From contig JAPKHK010000007.1 of NCBI GenBank assembly GCA_026646885.1, forward strand, positions 224,067 through 288,066: a stretch of DNA of 64,000 bases. Reading direction: 5' to 3'. Below, one piece after another: positions 1-9,085 of this stretch (the first letter of the stretch is position 1; every line of letters begins with the position of its first letter). The notes under the pieces are model-generated. The model made no database searches and was not told the DNA's origin. It was given only the letters and a program-made list of their open reading frames with translations. Origin of the DNA: Casimicrobiaceae bacterium. Lineage in GTDB: Bacteria > Pseudomonadota > Gammaproteobacteria > Burkholderiales > Casimicrobiaceae. A program made the translations under genes and the position numbers.

Positions 1-195
1 ATCGAAACCCTCCTCCAGCTCGTATTCCGGCCGGGCCAGCGTATTCTGCCGCAATTCGACCAAATACCTACGCCCGTCGAACACCCCATGGCATTGGCCG
101 CACCGGACACGCCCTTCGCGCAGGGAAAGCTGCCCCGCAGTGATGCGAAATACGGTCTGACAGTTGGGGCAGCGGGTGAACAAGGTAGCGGACAT
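1..195 (-). CDS. Zinc-ribbon (MJ0042/DUF3426-type) protein, 3' end beyond window
   Basis: Only the first 65 codons lie in the window; the gene starts at the ATG ending at 195 and runs off the left edge. The N-terminus has two CxxC pairs (CPNC near residue 9 and CGQC near residue 32), the treble-clef/zinc-ribbon seen in MJ0042-type N-terminal domains. In betaproteobacteria such a protein (zinc ribbon followed by DUF3426) commonly lies directly downstream of prmA, as here, 14 bp after the prmA stop. The function of the family is not established; the rest of the protein cannot be seen. Confidence 0.8.
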   Translation of the reverse strand, partial: MSATLFTRCPNCQTVFRITAGQLSLREGRVRCGQCHGVFDGRRYLVELRQNTLARPEYELEEGFD

Positions 196-209
196 TTCGG
201 AAATGAAGC

Positions 210-1106
210 TTAGGGCTTGCTCCCCCACAAGGCAACCCATCCCTCGTCCTGTGCCCACACATCCAATTTGACCCATGGCGCATAAGCCTGCGTGACTTGG
301 TCGGCCTGATGGGCGAGAACCCCGGAGAGCACCAAGCTGCCTCCCGGCGCAATGTGCTTGCACAACAGCGGCGCGAGGGCACACAGGGGGTTGGTCAAAA
401 TGTTGGCAAGCACCACATGGAAACGCCGCTCCGGCTCCTCGCCAGGCAGAAAGAAGCTTGCGGTCACGCCGTTGCGCGCGGCATTGTCCGTTGCGGACTG
501 AACGGCCTGCGGGTCGATGTCCACGCCGCTGACCAAAGCCGCTCCGAGGCGTGCACCGGCGATGGCCAGAAGGCCACTGCCGCAGCCATAGTCGAGCAAC
601 GTCATGCCCGGCGCGAGATGCGCGTCGAGCCAACGTAAGCACAGCCGAGTCGTGGCGTGGCTGCCAGTGCCGAAAGCGAGCCCCGGGTCGAGCAGGATGT
701 TGATCGCCCCCTCATCGACCGGTTCGCTCCAGCTTGGAATCACCCATAGCCGGTCGCTGATCTGTAGGGGCCCAAACTGCGACTGGGTGAGTCGTACCCA
801 ATCCTGTTCGTCGACGACCCGTTCGGCGCACGATTCGATAACCGGCAAGGCCTGCCGGTCCGCCAGCTCGCGCAGGAGGCGCGCGACCGAGGTTCCTTCG
901 GAGAAAAGAGCGACCACTCGATTGAGATCCCAAGCTCCCCGGTCCGGTGCCAGCGCCCCCGGTTCGCCGTAGAGAGGCGACTCCGCCGCGGTCCCGGCCA
1001 CGGCATCGGCGATGTCTACCGCCAGCGCCCCGGCCGCCAGCAGTGCGTCAGACCAGCGCTCGGCCGCATCAGCGTCGGCTTCGAAGCTCAGCGCAAGATA
1101 AGCCAC
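210..1106 (-). CDS. prmA: Ribosomal protein L11 methyltransferase PrmA
   Basis: A 298-residue SAM-dependent methyltransferase that trimethylates ribosomal protein L11 in the cytoplasm. The N-terminal substrate-recognition region is followed by the typical FGTGSHATT segment and the SAM-binding motif LLDYGCGSGLLAIAG; NILTNPL is the NPPY-like catalytic motif. The frame is open further upstream into accC, but the GTG at 1106 gives the usual N-terminus (MAYLALSF) and family length, and lies one base after the accC stop, so accC and prmA are probably translationally coupled. Confidence 0.95.
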   Translation of the reverse strand: MAYLALSFEADADAAERWSDALLAAGALAVDIADAVAGTAAESPLYGEPGALAPDRGAWDLNRVVALFSEGTSVARLLRELADRQALPVIESCAERVVDEQDWVRLTQSQFGPLQISDRLWVIPSWSEPVDEGAINILLDPGLAFGTGSHATTRLCLRWLDAHLAPGMTLLDYGCGSGLLAIAGARLGAALVSGVDIDPQAVQSATDNAARNGVTASFFLPGEEPERRFHVVLANILTNPLCALAPLLCKHIAPGGSLVLSGVLAHQADQVTQAYAPWVKLDVWAQDEGWVALWGSKP

Positions 1107-1107
1107 G

Positions 1108-2466
1108 TCAAGCGCCAGTCTTTTTGGTCTTGGCGAGGCGCTGTTCGAGATAGTGGATCGATGTTCCGCCGCGCCGGAACATTTCGTCCGCAAGCAGCTC
1201 CTGATGGAGCGGGATGTTGGTCTTGATGCCCTCGACCACCATTTCCGACAAGGCGACACGCATGCGCGCCATAGCCTGCTCGCGGGTCTCGCCGTAGGCG
1301 ATGACCTTGCCGATCATCGAATCGTAGTGCGGCGGAACGAAGTAGCCGTGGTAGACGTGCGAATCGACGCGAATTCCAGGACCTCCGGGCGGATGCCACG
1401 AGGTGATGCGCCCCGGCGAGGGTACGAAGCTAAACGAGTCTTCAGCGTTGATTCGGCATTCGATGGCGTGCCCGTGTTTTTCGACGTCGCGCTGCTTGAA
1501 GCGCAGCTTTTCGCCTGCGGCGATTCGGATCTGCTCCTGGACGATATCGACGCCGGTGATGAGTTCCGTCACCGGGTGTTCGACCTGCACCCGAGTATTC
1601 ATTTCGATGAAGTAGAACTCGTCGTTTTCATAGAGGAACTCGAAAGTGCCCGCGCCGCGATAGCCGATTTGCCGGCAGGCATCGGCGCAGCGCTCGCCGA
1701 TCTTGGCGATCGCGCGGGGCGGAATACCCGGCGCGGGGGCCTCCTCGATGATCTTCTGATGGCGCCGCTGCATCGAGCAATCACGTTCGCCCAGGTAGAC
1801 GGCGTTGCGGTATTCGTCGGCGAGCACTTGAATCTCCACGTGCCGCGGATTCTCCAAGTACTTCTCCAGATAGACCATGGGGTTTCCGAACGCCGCCTGA
1901 GCTTCGCTGCGGGTCAAGGCGATGGCGTTGAGCAGGGCCGCCTCGGTGTGGACCACGCGCATTCCCCGGCCTCCCCCCCCTCCCGCCGCCTTGATGATCA
2001 CCGGATAGCCGACCGCGCGGGCGATACGCACGGCTTCTTTGGATTCCTCTGGTAGCGCGCCCTCCGACCCCGGCACGCAAGGCACGCCAGCTTCTTTCAT
2101 GGCGTTTTTGGCGCTCACCTTGTCGCCCATGAGCCGAATGGTATCTGCCCTCGGGCCGACGAAAACGAAACCGCTGCGTTCGACCTTGTCGGCAAAATCG
2201 GCATTCTCAGAGAGGAAGCCGTAGCCGGGGTGGATAGCCTCGGCATCAGTAACCTCAGCAGCGCTGATGATGGCCGGGATATTCAGATAGCTCTGGCTGC
2301 TCGGTGCCGGGCCGATGCAGACCGATTCGTCGGCCAGCCGAACGTATTTCGCCTCGGCATCCGCCTGGGAATGAACCACTACGGTCTTGATGCCCATTTC
2401 GCGGCAGGCGCGCTGAATGCGCAGGGCGATCTCGCCGCGATTGGCAATGAGGATCTTCTCAAACAC
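1108..2466 (-). CDS. accC: Biotin carboxylase, acetyl-CoA carboxylase subunit AccC
   Basis: ATP-dependent carboxylation of the biotin on AccB, the first half-reaction of acetyl-CoA carboxylase that supplies malonyl-CoA for fatty-acid synthesis. The 452 residues cover the whole family length. The N-terminal fold starts [17 protein letters not shown]; the ATP-grasp glycine-rich loop ([11 protein letters not shown]) is near residue 165, and [14 protein letters not shown] carries the catalytic residues near 290. It follows accB on the minus strand after a 120-bp gap and is followed at once by prmA. Confidence 0.98.
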   Translation of the reverse strand: MFEKILIANRGEIALRIQRACREMGIKTVVVHSQADAEAKYVRLADESVCIGPAPSSQSYLNIPAIISAAEVTDAEAIHPGYGFLSENADFADKVERSGFVFVGPRADTIRLMGDKVSAKNAMKEAGVPCVPGSEGALPEESKEAVRIARAVGYPVIIKAAGGGGGRGMRVVHTEAALLNAIALTRSEAQAAFGNPMVYLEKYLENPRHVEIQVLADEYRNAVYLGERDCSMQRRHQKIIEEAPAPGIPPRAIAKIGERCADACRQIGYRGAGTFEFLYENDEFYFIEMNTRVQVEHPVTELITGVDIVQEQIRIAAGEKLRFKQRDVEKHGHAIECRINAEDSFSFVPSPGRITSWHPPGGPGIRVDSHVYHGYFVPPHYDSMIGKVIAYGETREQAMARMRVALSEMVVEGIKTNIPLHQELLADEMFRRGGTSIHYLEQRLAKTKKTGA

Positions 2467-2586
2467 CTGCTAGCTCCCACAAGCAGCCCGGGACCGATTG
2501 CTTCCCGCCGCTGCAGCTATGAATCATCGGGGTGTCTTTGCGGGCCGGCGACCAAGTGGCGGTCTCCGCGCCCTTCTGTTCACGGA

Positions 2587-3042
2587 TCAGGCGATGACGA
2601 ACAGCGCCTGGCCATATTCGACCGGTTGGCCGTTTTCGACCAAGATGGCCTTGATTACGCCCGCCTTATCCGACTCGATTTCGTTCATGAGCTTCATCGC
2701 CTCGATGATGCACAGCGTATCCCCAGCGCCGACGCTCTGGCCGACCTCGGCAAATGGCTTGACCTCCGGAGAAGATGCTCGGTAAAAAGTGCCCACCATC
2801 GGCGACTTCACCACGTGCCCTTCGGGCTCAGCCGGTTCCACCGCCGCTGGAGCAGCAACGGCCGTTACTGCCGGGGCGGCGGCCGTCGAGGCCGACGGCG
2901 GCAGCGTGATGGTATGAAGGCTTGGCGCGGCCGGAACGGCCCGAGTGATTCGCACCCGCTCCTCGCCTTCGGTGACCTCCAATTCCGCGATCCCCGATTC
3001 CTCGACCAAGTCGATGAGTTTCTTTAGTTTTCGCAAATCCAT
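2587..3042 (-). CDS. accB: Biotin carboxyl carrier protein AccB
   Basis: The 151-residue biotin carrier of acetyl-CoA carboxylase. The N-terminus ([17 protein letters not shown]) is the typical BCCP start, followed by an Ala/Pro-rich linker at about residues 40-75 and a C-terminal biotinyl domain. The modification motif EAMKLM places the biotinylated lysine near residue 117; the ligase BirA is encoded at 20.2 kb in this window. Upstream aroQ ends 8 bp before the accB start, so aroQ, accB, accC and prmA look like one transcript. Confidence 0.97.
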   Translation of the reverse strand: MDLRKLKKLIDLVEESGIAELEVTEGEERVRITRAVPAAPSLHTITLPPSASTAAAPAVTAVAAPAAVEPAEPEGHVVKSPMVGTFYRASSPEVKPFAEVGQSVGAGDTLCIIEAMKLMNEIESDKAGVIKAILVENGQPVEYGQALFVIA

Positions 3043-3050
3043 TGAGTACG

Positions 3051-3521
3051 CTACTCCCTAAGCTTGCTGAGCGCGTAGCTCAGCGCCAATTCATAACCCT
3101 TAACCCCCAGGCCAACGATGCAGCCAAGCGCAACGTCAGAGAAATAGGAAACGCGCCGGAAGGGCTCTCGGGCATGCACATTGGAGAGGTGGACTTCGAC
3201 AAAGGGAATGCTCACGCCTAACAGCGCGTCCCGAAGCGAGACGCTGGTATGAGTCAGTCCGCCGGGGTTGACGATGATGAAGCGCACCCCCTCCGAGCGT
3301 GCCAGGTGCACCCGGTCGATCAGCTCGCCTTCGTGATTGCTCTGAAAACTCGCCAAACTGAAGCCGGACCGAGCGGCCTGCTTGGCCAAGTCCTCATCCA
3401 CCTGTTTCAGGCTAGCATGGCCATAAATCTCGGGCTCGCGCGTTCCTAGCAGATTTAGGTTGGGGCCATGCAAGACAAGTACGGCCGGTCCGCTTGCAAC
3501 GACATCAGCCGCGGAAGGCAT
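3051..3521 (-). CDS. aroQ: Type II 3-dehydroquinate dehydratase AroQ
   Basis: Third step of the shikimate pathway, dehydration of 3-dehydroquinate to 3-dehydroshikimate. The protein shows [19 protein letters not shown] with the catalytic Tyr and Arg, [11 protein letters not shown], and [15 protein letters not shown], all type II signatures. The frame is open back to 3620, but the ATG at 3521 gives 156 residues, near the usual size of about 150; a longer start would add a basic extension not seen in the family. Its pairing with accB downstream is common in betaproteobacteria. Confidence 0.95.
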   Translation of the reverse strand: MPSAADVVASGPAVLVLHGPNLNLLGTREPEIYGHASLKQVDEDLAKQAARSGFSLASFQSNHEGELIDRVHLARSEGVRFIIVNPGGLTHTSVSLRDALLGVSIPFVEVHLSNVHAREPFRRVSYFSDVALGCIVGLGVKGYELALSYALSKLRE

Positions 3522-3671
3522 CAATCTCGAACGTCCACGGCGCCTTTCCTGGCCCATCCGAACCTCTCGGGGCTGATTGCGAGGGCGCAAGTTTGCCGCA
3601 ATTCGCTGCAACTTGTCCATTAATTCTGGTTTTTTGTCCGACGTTAGTCAAGCTCGGCGGGTGCCGGGGGG

Positions 3672-4259
3672 TCACAGGGCTTTGCGTACGATGGCGTCCA
3701 GGCGCGCCGCTGAGATGCGCCCAAGATGGGCGTCCGCAATCTCGCCACGGCGATCGATCACCACGGTGAACGGAAGAACCCCGTAGGTGTTTCCCGCGGC
3801 CCGCGCAAGATCCAAGGCGCCAAAGCCCCCGATCAGAACCGGGTAGGTGATGCCCATTTCTTTCGCATATTCGCGCACCGGGTCGCTTTGATCGATCGCC
3901 AAGCCAACGATGGTGACCGGTTCCCGGGCGAACTGCGCGTGTAGATCAATGAGTTCCGGAATCTCCTCGCGGCAGGGACCGCACCAGGTTGCCCAGAAGT
4001 TCACGACGAGCACCCGCCCGGCCCACTGCTTGATCGGTTGCGGCTGCCCCGTGAGGTCGGGCAACACGGCGGCATGGATGGGGGCCAGGTCACGGCTTGG
4101 CGAAAGCTTGTCGGCATGCTTCGCCGCGGACGGTTCGAACCAGCGCAGCAGAGCCGCGCCCCCGAGCACCAAGGCCAGCCCCAAGACCACCAGGCCGGGC
4201 CCGCTGGCAAGGCGTGCCCGCCAACTCGGGCGCCCTCGGGACTCAGCGGGGGATTCCAT
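3672..4259 (-). CDS. TlpA-like membrane-anchored thioredoxin
   Basis: A 195-residue protein with one N-terminal membrane segment (about residues 17-37, rich in Leu/Val/Gly) and a periplasmic thioredoxin fold of the TlpA/ResA class. The active site FWATWCGPCREE lies near residue 80 and a cis-Pro region (VLPFTVVID) near 160. It probably reduces periplasmic disulfides, for example in cytochrome c maturation. The ATG at 4259 lies inside the end of dsbD (17-bp overlap), and DsbD is the expected electron donor for such a protein. Confidence 0.9.
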   Translation of the reverse strand: MESPAESRGRPSWRARLASGPGLVVLGLALVLGGAALLRWFEPSAAKHADKLSPSRDLAPIHAAVLPDLTGQPQPIKQWAGRVLVVNFWATWCGPCREEIPELIDLHAQFAREPVTIVGLAIDQSDPVREYAKEMGITYPVLIGGFGALDLARAAGNTYGVLPFTVVIDRRGEIADAHLGRISAARLDAIVRKAL

Positions 4260-6087
4260 GCAATACCGCCAGAAAGCGCTCTGCGGGCATGAAGCCAATG
4301 ACCCGCGGCTGCGGCAGCTCCCGACCTTGGGTATCGAAGAAGATGATCCCGGGCGGGCCAAAAAGCGCGAAACGCTTCAACAGCGCTTTGGCAGCGTCGT
4401 CGCTAGCGGTCACATCCGCCTGCAGCAGCGCAAATTCCTGAAGCTTCGCCGCTACCGCGGTCTCGGCAAAAGTGAAACGCTCCATCTCTTTGCAGGAGAC
4501 GCACCAATCGGCATAGAAGTCGAGCATTACGGGCTTGCCCTTGGCCTCGCCCAGAGCCTGTTCGAACTGCGCCAAACTCCGCACTTTCTGGAATTGAGGT
4601 GTGACCGCGCTCGGTGCCGCCCCCGCGGTTCGCAGCCCGGAGAGCGGCTGCAATACGTCGGTGCCGCCGCTCAGTGCCCCCACCCACTGCGCCACCCCCG
4701 CCAGGAGACAGACCACCCCCAGGGCCTTGCCGAGTCGCCGAACGCCGGGGGTCTCGGGCGGCAGACCGTCGAGTACGCGCAGATACACGGCAAGGACGCA
4801 TAGCATCGTTCCCCAAACCGCCATCTGCACGGCGATCGGCAGTATGGGCGCAACCAGCCAGGCGGCGACAAAAAGCAACACCCACCCGAAAGCACGCTGT
4901 ACCGACTCCATCCAGGCACCGGCGCGGGGCAAGATCGACCCCGCCGACGCGCCAATCAGCAGCAGCGGCAGGCCCATGCCCAGACCCATGACAAACAAGG
5001 CGGCCCCACCCAAAACCTGATCTCCCGTTTTGGCGATATACAAAAGCGCGCCCGCCAAGGGGGCAGCTACGCACGGGCCGATGATCAGACCGGACAGAAC
5101 CCCCATCATCGCGACCGCCGCGTATTTGCCCCCGGGGAGCCGATCGACGCGATGTCGCAGTGCGGCTTGCAACCGGTGCGGCAGTTGCAAGTGATAGACC
5201 CCAAACATCGACAGGGCGAGCAGAACGAAGATCGCCGCGAAACTACCCAGCACCCAGGGATTTTGCAACGCGCTTGCCAATAGCAGCCCGCTCGCGGCCG
5301 CCAATACCCCGGCCAGCGCGTAGGTTCCCGCCATACCTAGGACATACGCCCCCGCGAGCAGCAGGCCGCGCAAGGGCGTAACGGCGTTGCCGTGCCCCAC
5401 GATCAGGCTCGAGAGGATTGGGAGCATGGGCAGCATGCACGGAGTAAAGGCGAGCAAGAGGCCAAAACCGAAGAAACCGCCCAGTGTCACAGCCAGACTT
5501 CCGCCAGCGAGCAACCCTTCGGCTTGGCTGGCCTCGTCCGGGCCCAACGCGGCCAGCGCCGCTGGCGCCATTGGCTGCGCCCCCGGCGGCGATGGGCTCG
5601 GCGCAGAGGCCGAGCCTCCCGCGGAGCGGGCTACCGGCGGCTGCGGCAACGCGGTAGCAGCGGCCGGAACCACAAGGCTCAAATGCTGTAGCTGGGGAGG
5701 AAAACACACGCCCAGGTCAGCGCAGCCTTGCGAGGTGACGCTCAGTTTGAGCTTCTGCCCGGGCACCGCTCCTTGCATGGCGACGGGAATGCGCAAGTCG
5801 CCGCGATAGGTTTCCACGCGCCCGAAATACTCGTCTTCCTTGACCTTGCCAGGCGGAAAGCGCGCCTCTCCCAACGCGGCACCGTCCAATGCGAAGCGCA
5901 GCTTTTCACGGTACAGGTAATAGCCCTTGGCGATACGAAAACGCACCTCCAGGCTCTGCCCATCGAGCACTCTCGCGTCCAGCTTGAAAGCGACCTCGGG
6001 GTCGAGCAGCTCTTCCGCCGCGCGCACCCCCTGGGCAAGCATGGCAAGGGTGCAGAAGAGGGCCAAGCGCAGTGTGTTAGAGTGCAT
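4243..6087 (-). CDS. dsbD: Thiol:disulfide interchange protein DsbD
   Basis: Inner-membrane electron relay that carries reducing power from cytoplasmic thioredoxin to periplasmic partners. The 614 residues have a signal peptide (about 1-23), an N-terminal periplasmic domain with the cysteine pair in GCADLGVCFP, eight or so membrane segments (about 190-450) with the paired cysteines in FTPCMLPM and GPCVAAPLAG, and a C-terminal thioredoxin domain with WCVSC. All six redox cysteines are present. It overlaps the downstream TlpA-like gene and lies 4 bp after cutA. Confidence 0.97.
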   Translation of the reverse strand: MHSNTLRLALFCTLAMLAQGVRAAEELLDPEVAFKLDARVLDGQSLEVRFRIAKGYYLYREKLRFALDGAALGEARFPPGKVKEDEYFGRVETYRGDLRIPVAMQGAVPGQKLKLSVTSQGCADLGVCFPPQLQHLSLVVPAAATALPQPPVARSAGGSASAPSPSPPGAQPMAPAALAALGPDEASQAEGLLAGGSLAVTLGGFFGFGLLLAFTPCMLPMLPILSSLIVGHGNAVTPLRGLLLAGAYVLGMAGTYALAGVLAAASGLLLASALQNPWVLGSFAAIFVLLALSMFGVYHLQLPHRLQAALRHRVDRLPGGKYAAVAMMGVLSGLIIGPCVAAPLAGALLYIAKTGDQVLGGAALFVMGLGMGLPLLLIGASAGSILPRAGAWMESVQRAFGWVLLFVAAWLVAPILPIAVQMAVWGTMLCVLAVYLRVLDGLPPETPGVRRLGKALGVVCLLAGVAQWVGALSGGTDVLQPLSGLRTAGAAPSAVTPQFQKVRSLAQFEQALGEAKGKPVMLDFYADWCVSCKEMERFTFAETAVAAKLQEFALLQADVTASDDAAKALLKRFALFGPPGIIFFDTQGRELPQPRVIGFMPAERFLAVLHGIPR

Positions 6088-6091
6088 CGGA

Positions 6092-6418
6092 TCAGTTCTC
6101 AGTGGAGTCCGTTTCCCGGCCTAACCATTCGAGGTAGCCGGCGAGCCCCGCGCTCAGGGGGACAGCGATCACTTCCGGAAGTTCGTAGGGGTGGTTCGCC
6201 CGTATGCATGCCTCGACCTCCGAGTAGCGCTGAGCGGTGGTCTTGATTTGCAAAGGAATCTCCCGCGCGTTTTCGATTTTTCCCTGCCAGTGGTAAAGTG
6301 AATGCGTTGGGCTGCCGATATTCACGCATGCAGCGAGGTGCCGCTCGATCAAGAGCGCCGCGATTTTTTCGGCGCTGCCCGGATCGGGACAGTGAGTGAG
6401 TACGAGCAGGAATTCCAT
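6092..6418 (-). CDS. cutA: CutA family divalent-cation tolerance protein
   Basis: A 108-residue CutA1 protein, a small trimeric cytoplasmic family linked genetically to divalent metal tolerance, with unclear biochemistry. Recognisable are TTCPD-like LVLTHCPD at the start, LAACVNI near residue 32, SLYHWQGKI and the C-terminal HPYELPEVIAVPL. The ATG at 6418 gives the usual length; an in-frame start 12 codons upstream would overlap the divergent fxsA gene further. It precedes dsbD by 4 bp, as in many proteobacteria. Confidence 0.93.
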   Translation of the reverse strand: MEFLLVLTHCPDPGSAEKIAALLIERHLAACVNIGSPTHSLYHWQGKIENAREIPLQIKTTAQRYSEVEACIRANHPYELPEVIAVPLSAGLAGYLEWLGRETDSTEN

Positions 6419-6441
6419 CAACCGAATGCGAGGATCGGGCG

Positions 6442-6846
6442 ATGCGATACGCAATGTTGGTCATTTTACTGGGTTTCCCGGTTCTCGACTTCTTTCTTAC
6501 CATTCGGCTGGCCCACGCCACCGGCGTCCCGGTCGCAGCCTGGTTCGTCTTGGGCGCCGTTGCCGGCTGGATGCTCTTGCGCGCACAGCGCTTGAATTTC
6601 CGGGCGCGTACCCTGGCGGCGATGTACGGCCCCGATTCGCTACTGCGCGGTCTCTTGGACAGCGGGCGCAAGGTCTTGGCGGGTTTCCTGTTCCTGTTGC
6701 CCGGCGTGCTGTCCGACAGCATGGCTTTGCTGCTCTTGCTAGTACCCATCAATGTCGGTCCTACGCTGCAAGTCCAGACCACCACACAGCGAGGAGGAAC
6801 ACGTTCGCCACAGACCCTGGACGGGGACTTCCGTCGCGTCGACTAG
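6442..6846 (+). CDS. fxsA: FxsA family membrane protein
   Basis: A 134-residue cytoplasmic-membrane protein of the FxsA family, known in E. coli for relieving phage exclusion when overproduced; its normal role is unknown. Hydrophobic segments lie at about residues 3-22, 28-44 and 74-103, with the family's conserved [17 protein letters not shown] and [10 protein letters not shown]. It is divergent from cutA (23-bp gap) and its stop overlaps the stop of the convergent lgt gene by 3 bp. Confidence 0.9.
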   Translation: MRYAMLVILLGFPVLDFFLTIRLAHATGVPVAAWFVLGAVAGWMLLRAQRLNFRARTLAAMYGPDSLLRGLLDSGRKVLAGFLFLLPGVLSDSMALLLLLVPINVGPTLQVQTTTQRGGTRSPQTLDGDFRRVD

Positions 6847-7643
6847 CGCGCGGCAGGCTTCGCACCATCCTGCCGGTAGACCCAGACGAGCATTCCAGCA
6901 CCGATTAGGGTCATCGGCAGGCTCAGCCACTGCCCCATGCTGAAACCCAAGGCCAGCAGCCCCAGAAAATCGTCCGGTTCGCGGGCGAATTCCGCGACAA
7001 ACCTGAAACATCCGTAGCCGAGCAAGAAGAGGCCGGACACCGCCCCTGTTGGCCGCGGTTTCGCTGAAAAAAACCAAAGAATGACAAACAGCGCCACGCC
7101 CTCCAGCGCGAATTGATAGAGTTGCGAGGGATGGCGCGGCAACTGGTCGACTTGCGGAAAAACCATGGCCCAGGACACGTCGCTGGGTCGCCCCCACAGC
7201 TCGCCATTGATGAAATTCCCTATGCGGCCACTGGCCAGGCCCAGCGGCACCAGCGGGGCGATAAAATCGGTGACGGCCAGCCACGGTCGACCGCGTCGCT
7301 CGGCAAAGAACCACAAGGCGACGAGAACGCCGAGGAAGCCGCCATGAAAAGCCATGCCGCCCTGCCAGACCGCCAGAATCTCCAGCGGGTGCTCCAGGTA
7401 ATAGCCCGGCTTGTAGAAAAGAACGTAGCCGAGGCGCCCACCCAAGACCACGCCGAGCACGCCATAGAACAAGAGATCGTCCAGATCCTGCGCGGTCCAA
7501 CCCGAGGCGGCATAGGTCCTTGCCCGCCGCCGACCCAAGAACAGAAACAGGAGGAAGGCCAAGAGGTAGCTCAGCCCATACCAACGCACCGCAATGGGCC
7601 CGAGGGAAAAGGCGATCGGATCAAACTGGGGATGAATGAACAT
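6843..7643 (-). CDS. lgt: Prolipoprotein diacylglyceryl transferase Lgt
   Basis: Transfers diacylglycerol from phosphatidylglycerol to the lipobox cysteine of prolipoproteins in the inner membrane, the first step of lipoprotein maturation (Pal in this window is a likely substrate). About seven membrane segments and the signature [14 protein letters not shown] near residue 140 are visible, with the conserved HGGFLG just before. The ATG at 7643 gives 266 residues starting MFIHPQFDP, like the family; a TTG four codons upstream is an alternative. Confidence 0.97.
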   Translation of the reverse strand: MFIHPQFDPIAFSLGPIAVRWYGLSYLLAFLLFLFLGRRRARTYAASGWTAQDLDDLLFYGVLGVVLGGRLGYVLFYKPGYYLEHPLEILAVWQGGMAFHGGFLGVLVALWFFAERRGRPWLAVTDFIAPLVPLGLASGRIGNFINGELWGRPSDVSWAMVFPQVDQLPRHPSQLYQFALEGVALFVILWFFSAKPRPTGAVSGLFLLGYGCFRFVAEFAREPDDFLGLLALGFSMGQWLSLPMTLIGAGMLVWVYRQDGAKPAAR

Positions 7644-7722
7644 GGCGGATGACAATGCGACACCCAGGCTAAAATCACGGCATTATGCCTGATCCATGTG
7701 ACGCCTCCGAAAACCAACCCGC

Positions 7723-8217
7723 GTGCCGACCGTGACCCATCCTCTCAGCCCCACCGCCCAGCGGGCGCAAGCAGCCCTGCAGGCCGCCGGCCTGGCAGTG
7801 ACCGTCGTCGAACACCCAACCGCCGCCCGCACGTCCGCGCAGGCCGCCGAGACCCTCGGATGCAGTGTCGCCGAAATCGCCAAATCCCTGGTGTTTCGGG
7901 GCGAAGTGTCCGGCAAACCGGTTTTAGTGGTGGCCAGCGGCGAAAACCGCATCGACCTCGCCAAGATCGCGCGGCTCCTCGGTGAACCAGTGGGCAAACC
8001 CGATGCGGCTTTCGTGCGCGAAGTCACCGGCTTCGCCATCGGCGGCATTCCGCCGCTGGGGCATGCTCAAGCCCTGCGCACCTTGATCGATCAAAACCTG
8101 CTGCGCTACACCACGGTCTACGCCGCCGGCGGCACACCCAACGCAATGTTTCCAGTCGCTCCCGCCGACCTGGTGCGCGCCACTGGCGGCGAGGTGGCCG
8201 ATGTGCGCCAAGAATAG
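7723..8217 (+). CDS. YbaK/EbsC-type aminoacyl-tRNA deacylase
   Basis: A 164-residue YbaK/ProX-superfamily protein that probably hydrolyses mischarged tRNA (YbaK family members deacylate Cys-tRNA-Pro or similar). It has the family core VVEHP...TSAQAAETLGCSVAEIAKSLVF, the lysine-containing KPVLVV segment and GFAIGGIPPLGH. The start is a GTG at 7723; another in-frame GTG lies three codons downstream. It is a single gene converging on metF, 4 bp apart. The exact tRNA substrate cannot be told from sequence. Confidence 0.88.
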   Translation: MPTVTHPLSPTAQRAQAALQAAGLAVTVVEHPTAARTSAQAAETLGCSVAEIAKSLVFRGEVSGKPVLVVASGENRIDLAKIARLLGEPVGKPDAAFVREVTGFAIGGIPPLGHAQALRTLIDQNLLRYTTVYAAGGTPNAMFPVAPADLVRATGGEVADVRQE

Positions 8218-8221
8218 CCGT

Positions 8222-9049
8222 TCATCCCAGGCCCAGGCGCTGGCAAATCGTGCTCACCAGGCTTGCCTGATTCAGTGTGTAGAAGTGCAAGCCAGGTGCG
8301 CCGTGGCGCACTAAACGCGCACAGAGATCGGTGACCACGTCGAGGCCAAAGGCGCGGATCGACACCGCGTCGTCGCCGAAGCTCTCCAGGCGTCGGCGAA
8401 TCCAGCGCGGAATTTCGGCGCCGCAGGCGTCGGAAAACCGCGCCAGTTGCGAAAATTTGTTGATCGGCATGATGCCGGGAACGATGGGAATGCTGATCCC
8501 CAGCGCCGCACAGTCGTCCCGGAAGCTCTCGTAAGCGTCAGCGTTGTAGAAATACTGCGTAATCGCGGCATTGGCACCAGCCTCGACCTTGCGCTTGAAG
8601 GCCAGGAGATCTTCGCGCGGATTCTTGGCCTGGGGATGGCATTCCGGATAAGCCGCGACATCGAGATGAAACCAGTCGCCGGTTTCGGCACGAACGAAAC
8701 TCACTAGATCGCAGGCATAGCGAAACTCGCCCGGCTCGGCCATGCCCGAGGGCAAATCTCCGCGCAGAGCCACCAAGCGCCGGATGCCCGCCTGGCGATA
8801 AAGATCGAGGATTTCGCGTATGCTCGCGCGCGTGCTGGCCACGCAGGATAAATGCGGCGCCACCGGCGAGCCCGCCTCATGCAGTTCGAGCACTGTGGCC
8901 AGCGTGCGCTCGCGGGTCGAACCGCCCGCGCCATAGGTCACCGAAAAATATTCGGGTTGCAGCCGCGCCAGTTGCCGGTGGGTCGCGCGCAGCTTTTCCA
9001 GGCCCTCGGCGCTTTGCGGGGGAAAAAACTCGAAGCTGATGGTCGACAT
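8222..9049 (-). CDS. metF: 5,10-methylenetetrahydrofolate reductase MetF
   Basis: FAD-dependent reduction of methylenetetrahydrofolate to 5-methyltetrahydrofolate, the methyl donor for methionine synthase (metH is at 22.6 kb). The 275-residue TIM-barrel protein starts MSTISFEFFPP and shows SVTYGAGGSTRERT, LVALRGDLP and AAITQYFYNADAY, all family signatures. It follows ahcY by 36 bp on the minus strand, so it is probably read from the SAH-riboswitch transcript; a strong hairpin sits in the gap. Confidence 0.96.
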   Translation of the reverse strand: MSTISFEFFPPQSAEGLEKLRATHRQLARLQPEYFSVTYGAGGSTRERTLATVLELHEAGSPVAPHLSCVASTRASIREILDLYRQAGIRRLVALRGDLPSGMAEPGEFRYACDLVSFVRAETGDWFHLDVAAYPECHPQAKNPREDLLAFKRKVEAGANAAITQYFYNADAYESFRDDCAALGISIPIVPGIMPINKFSQLARFSDACGAEIPRWIRRRLESFGDDAVSIRAFGLDVVTDLCARLVRHGAPGLHFYTLNQASLVSTICQRLGLG

Positions 9050-9058
9050 GATCGGGAA

Positions 9059-9077
9059 GCGGGGGCGAGGCCCCCGC
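9059..9077 (-). promoter_or_regulatory. Intergenic hairpin between ahcY and metF
   Basis: A perfect 7-bp GC stem (GCGGGGG with CCCCCGC) around a 5-base loop sits 8 bp after the ahcY stop. There is no following T-run, so it is more likely an RNA-stability or partial attenuation element than a full terminator. Confidence 0.5.
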
Positions 9078-9085
9078 CGCAGGCC

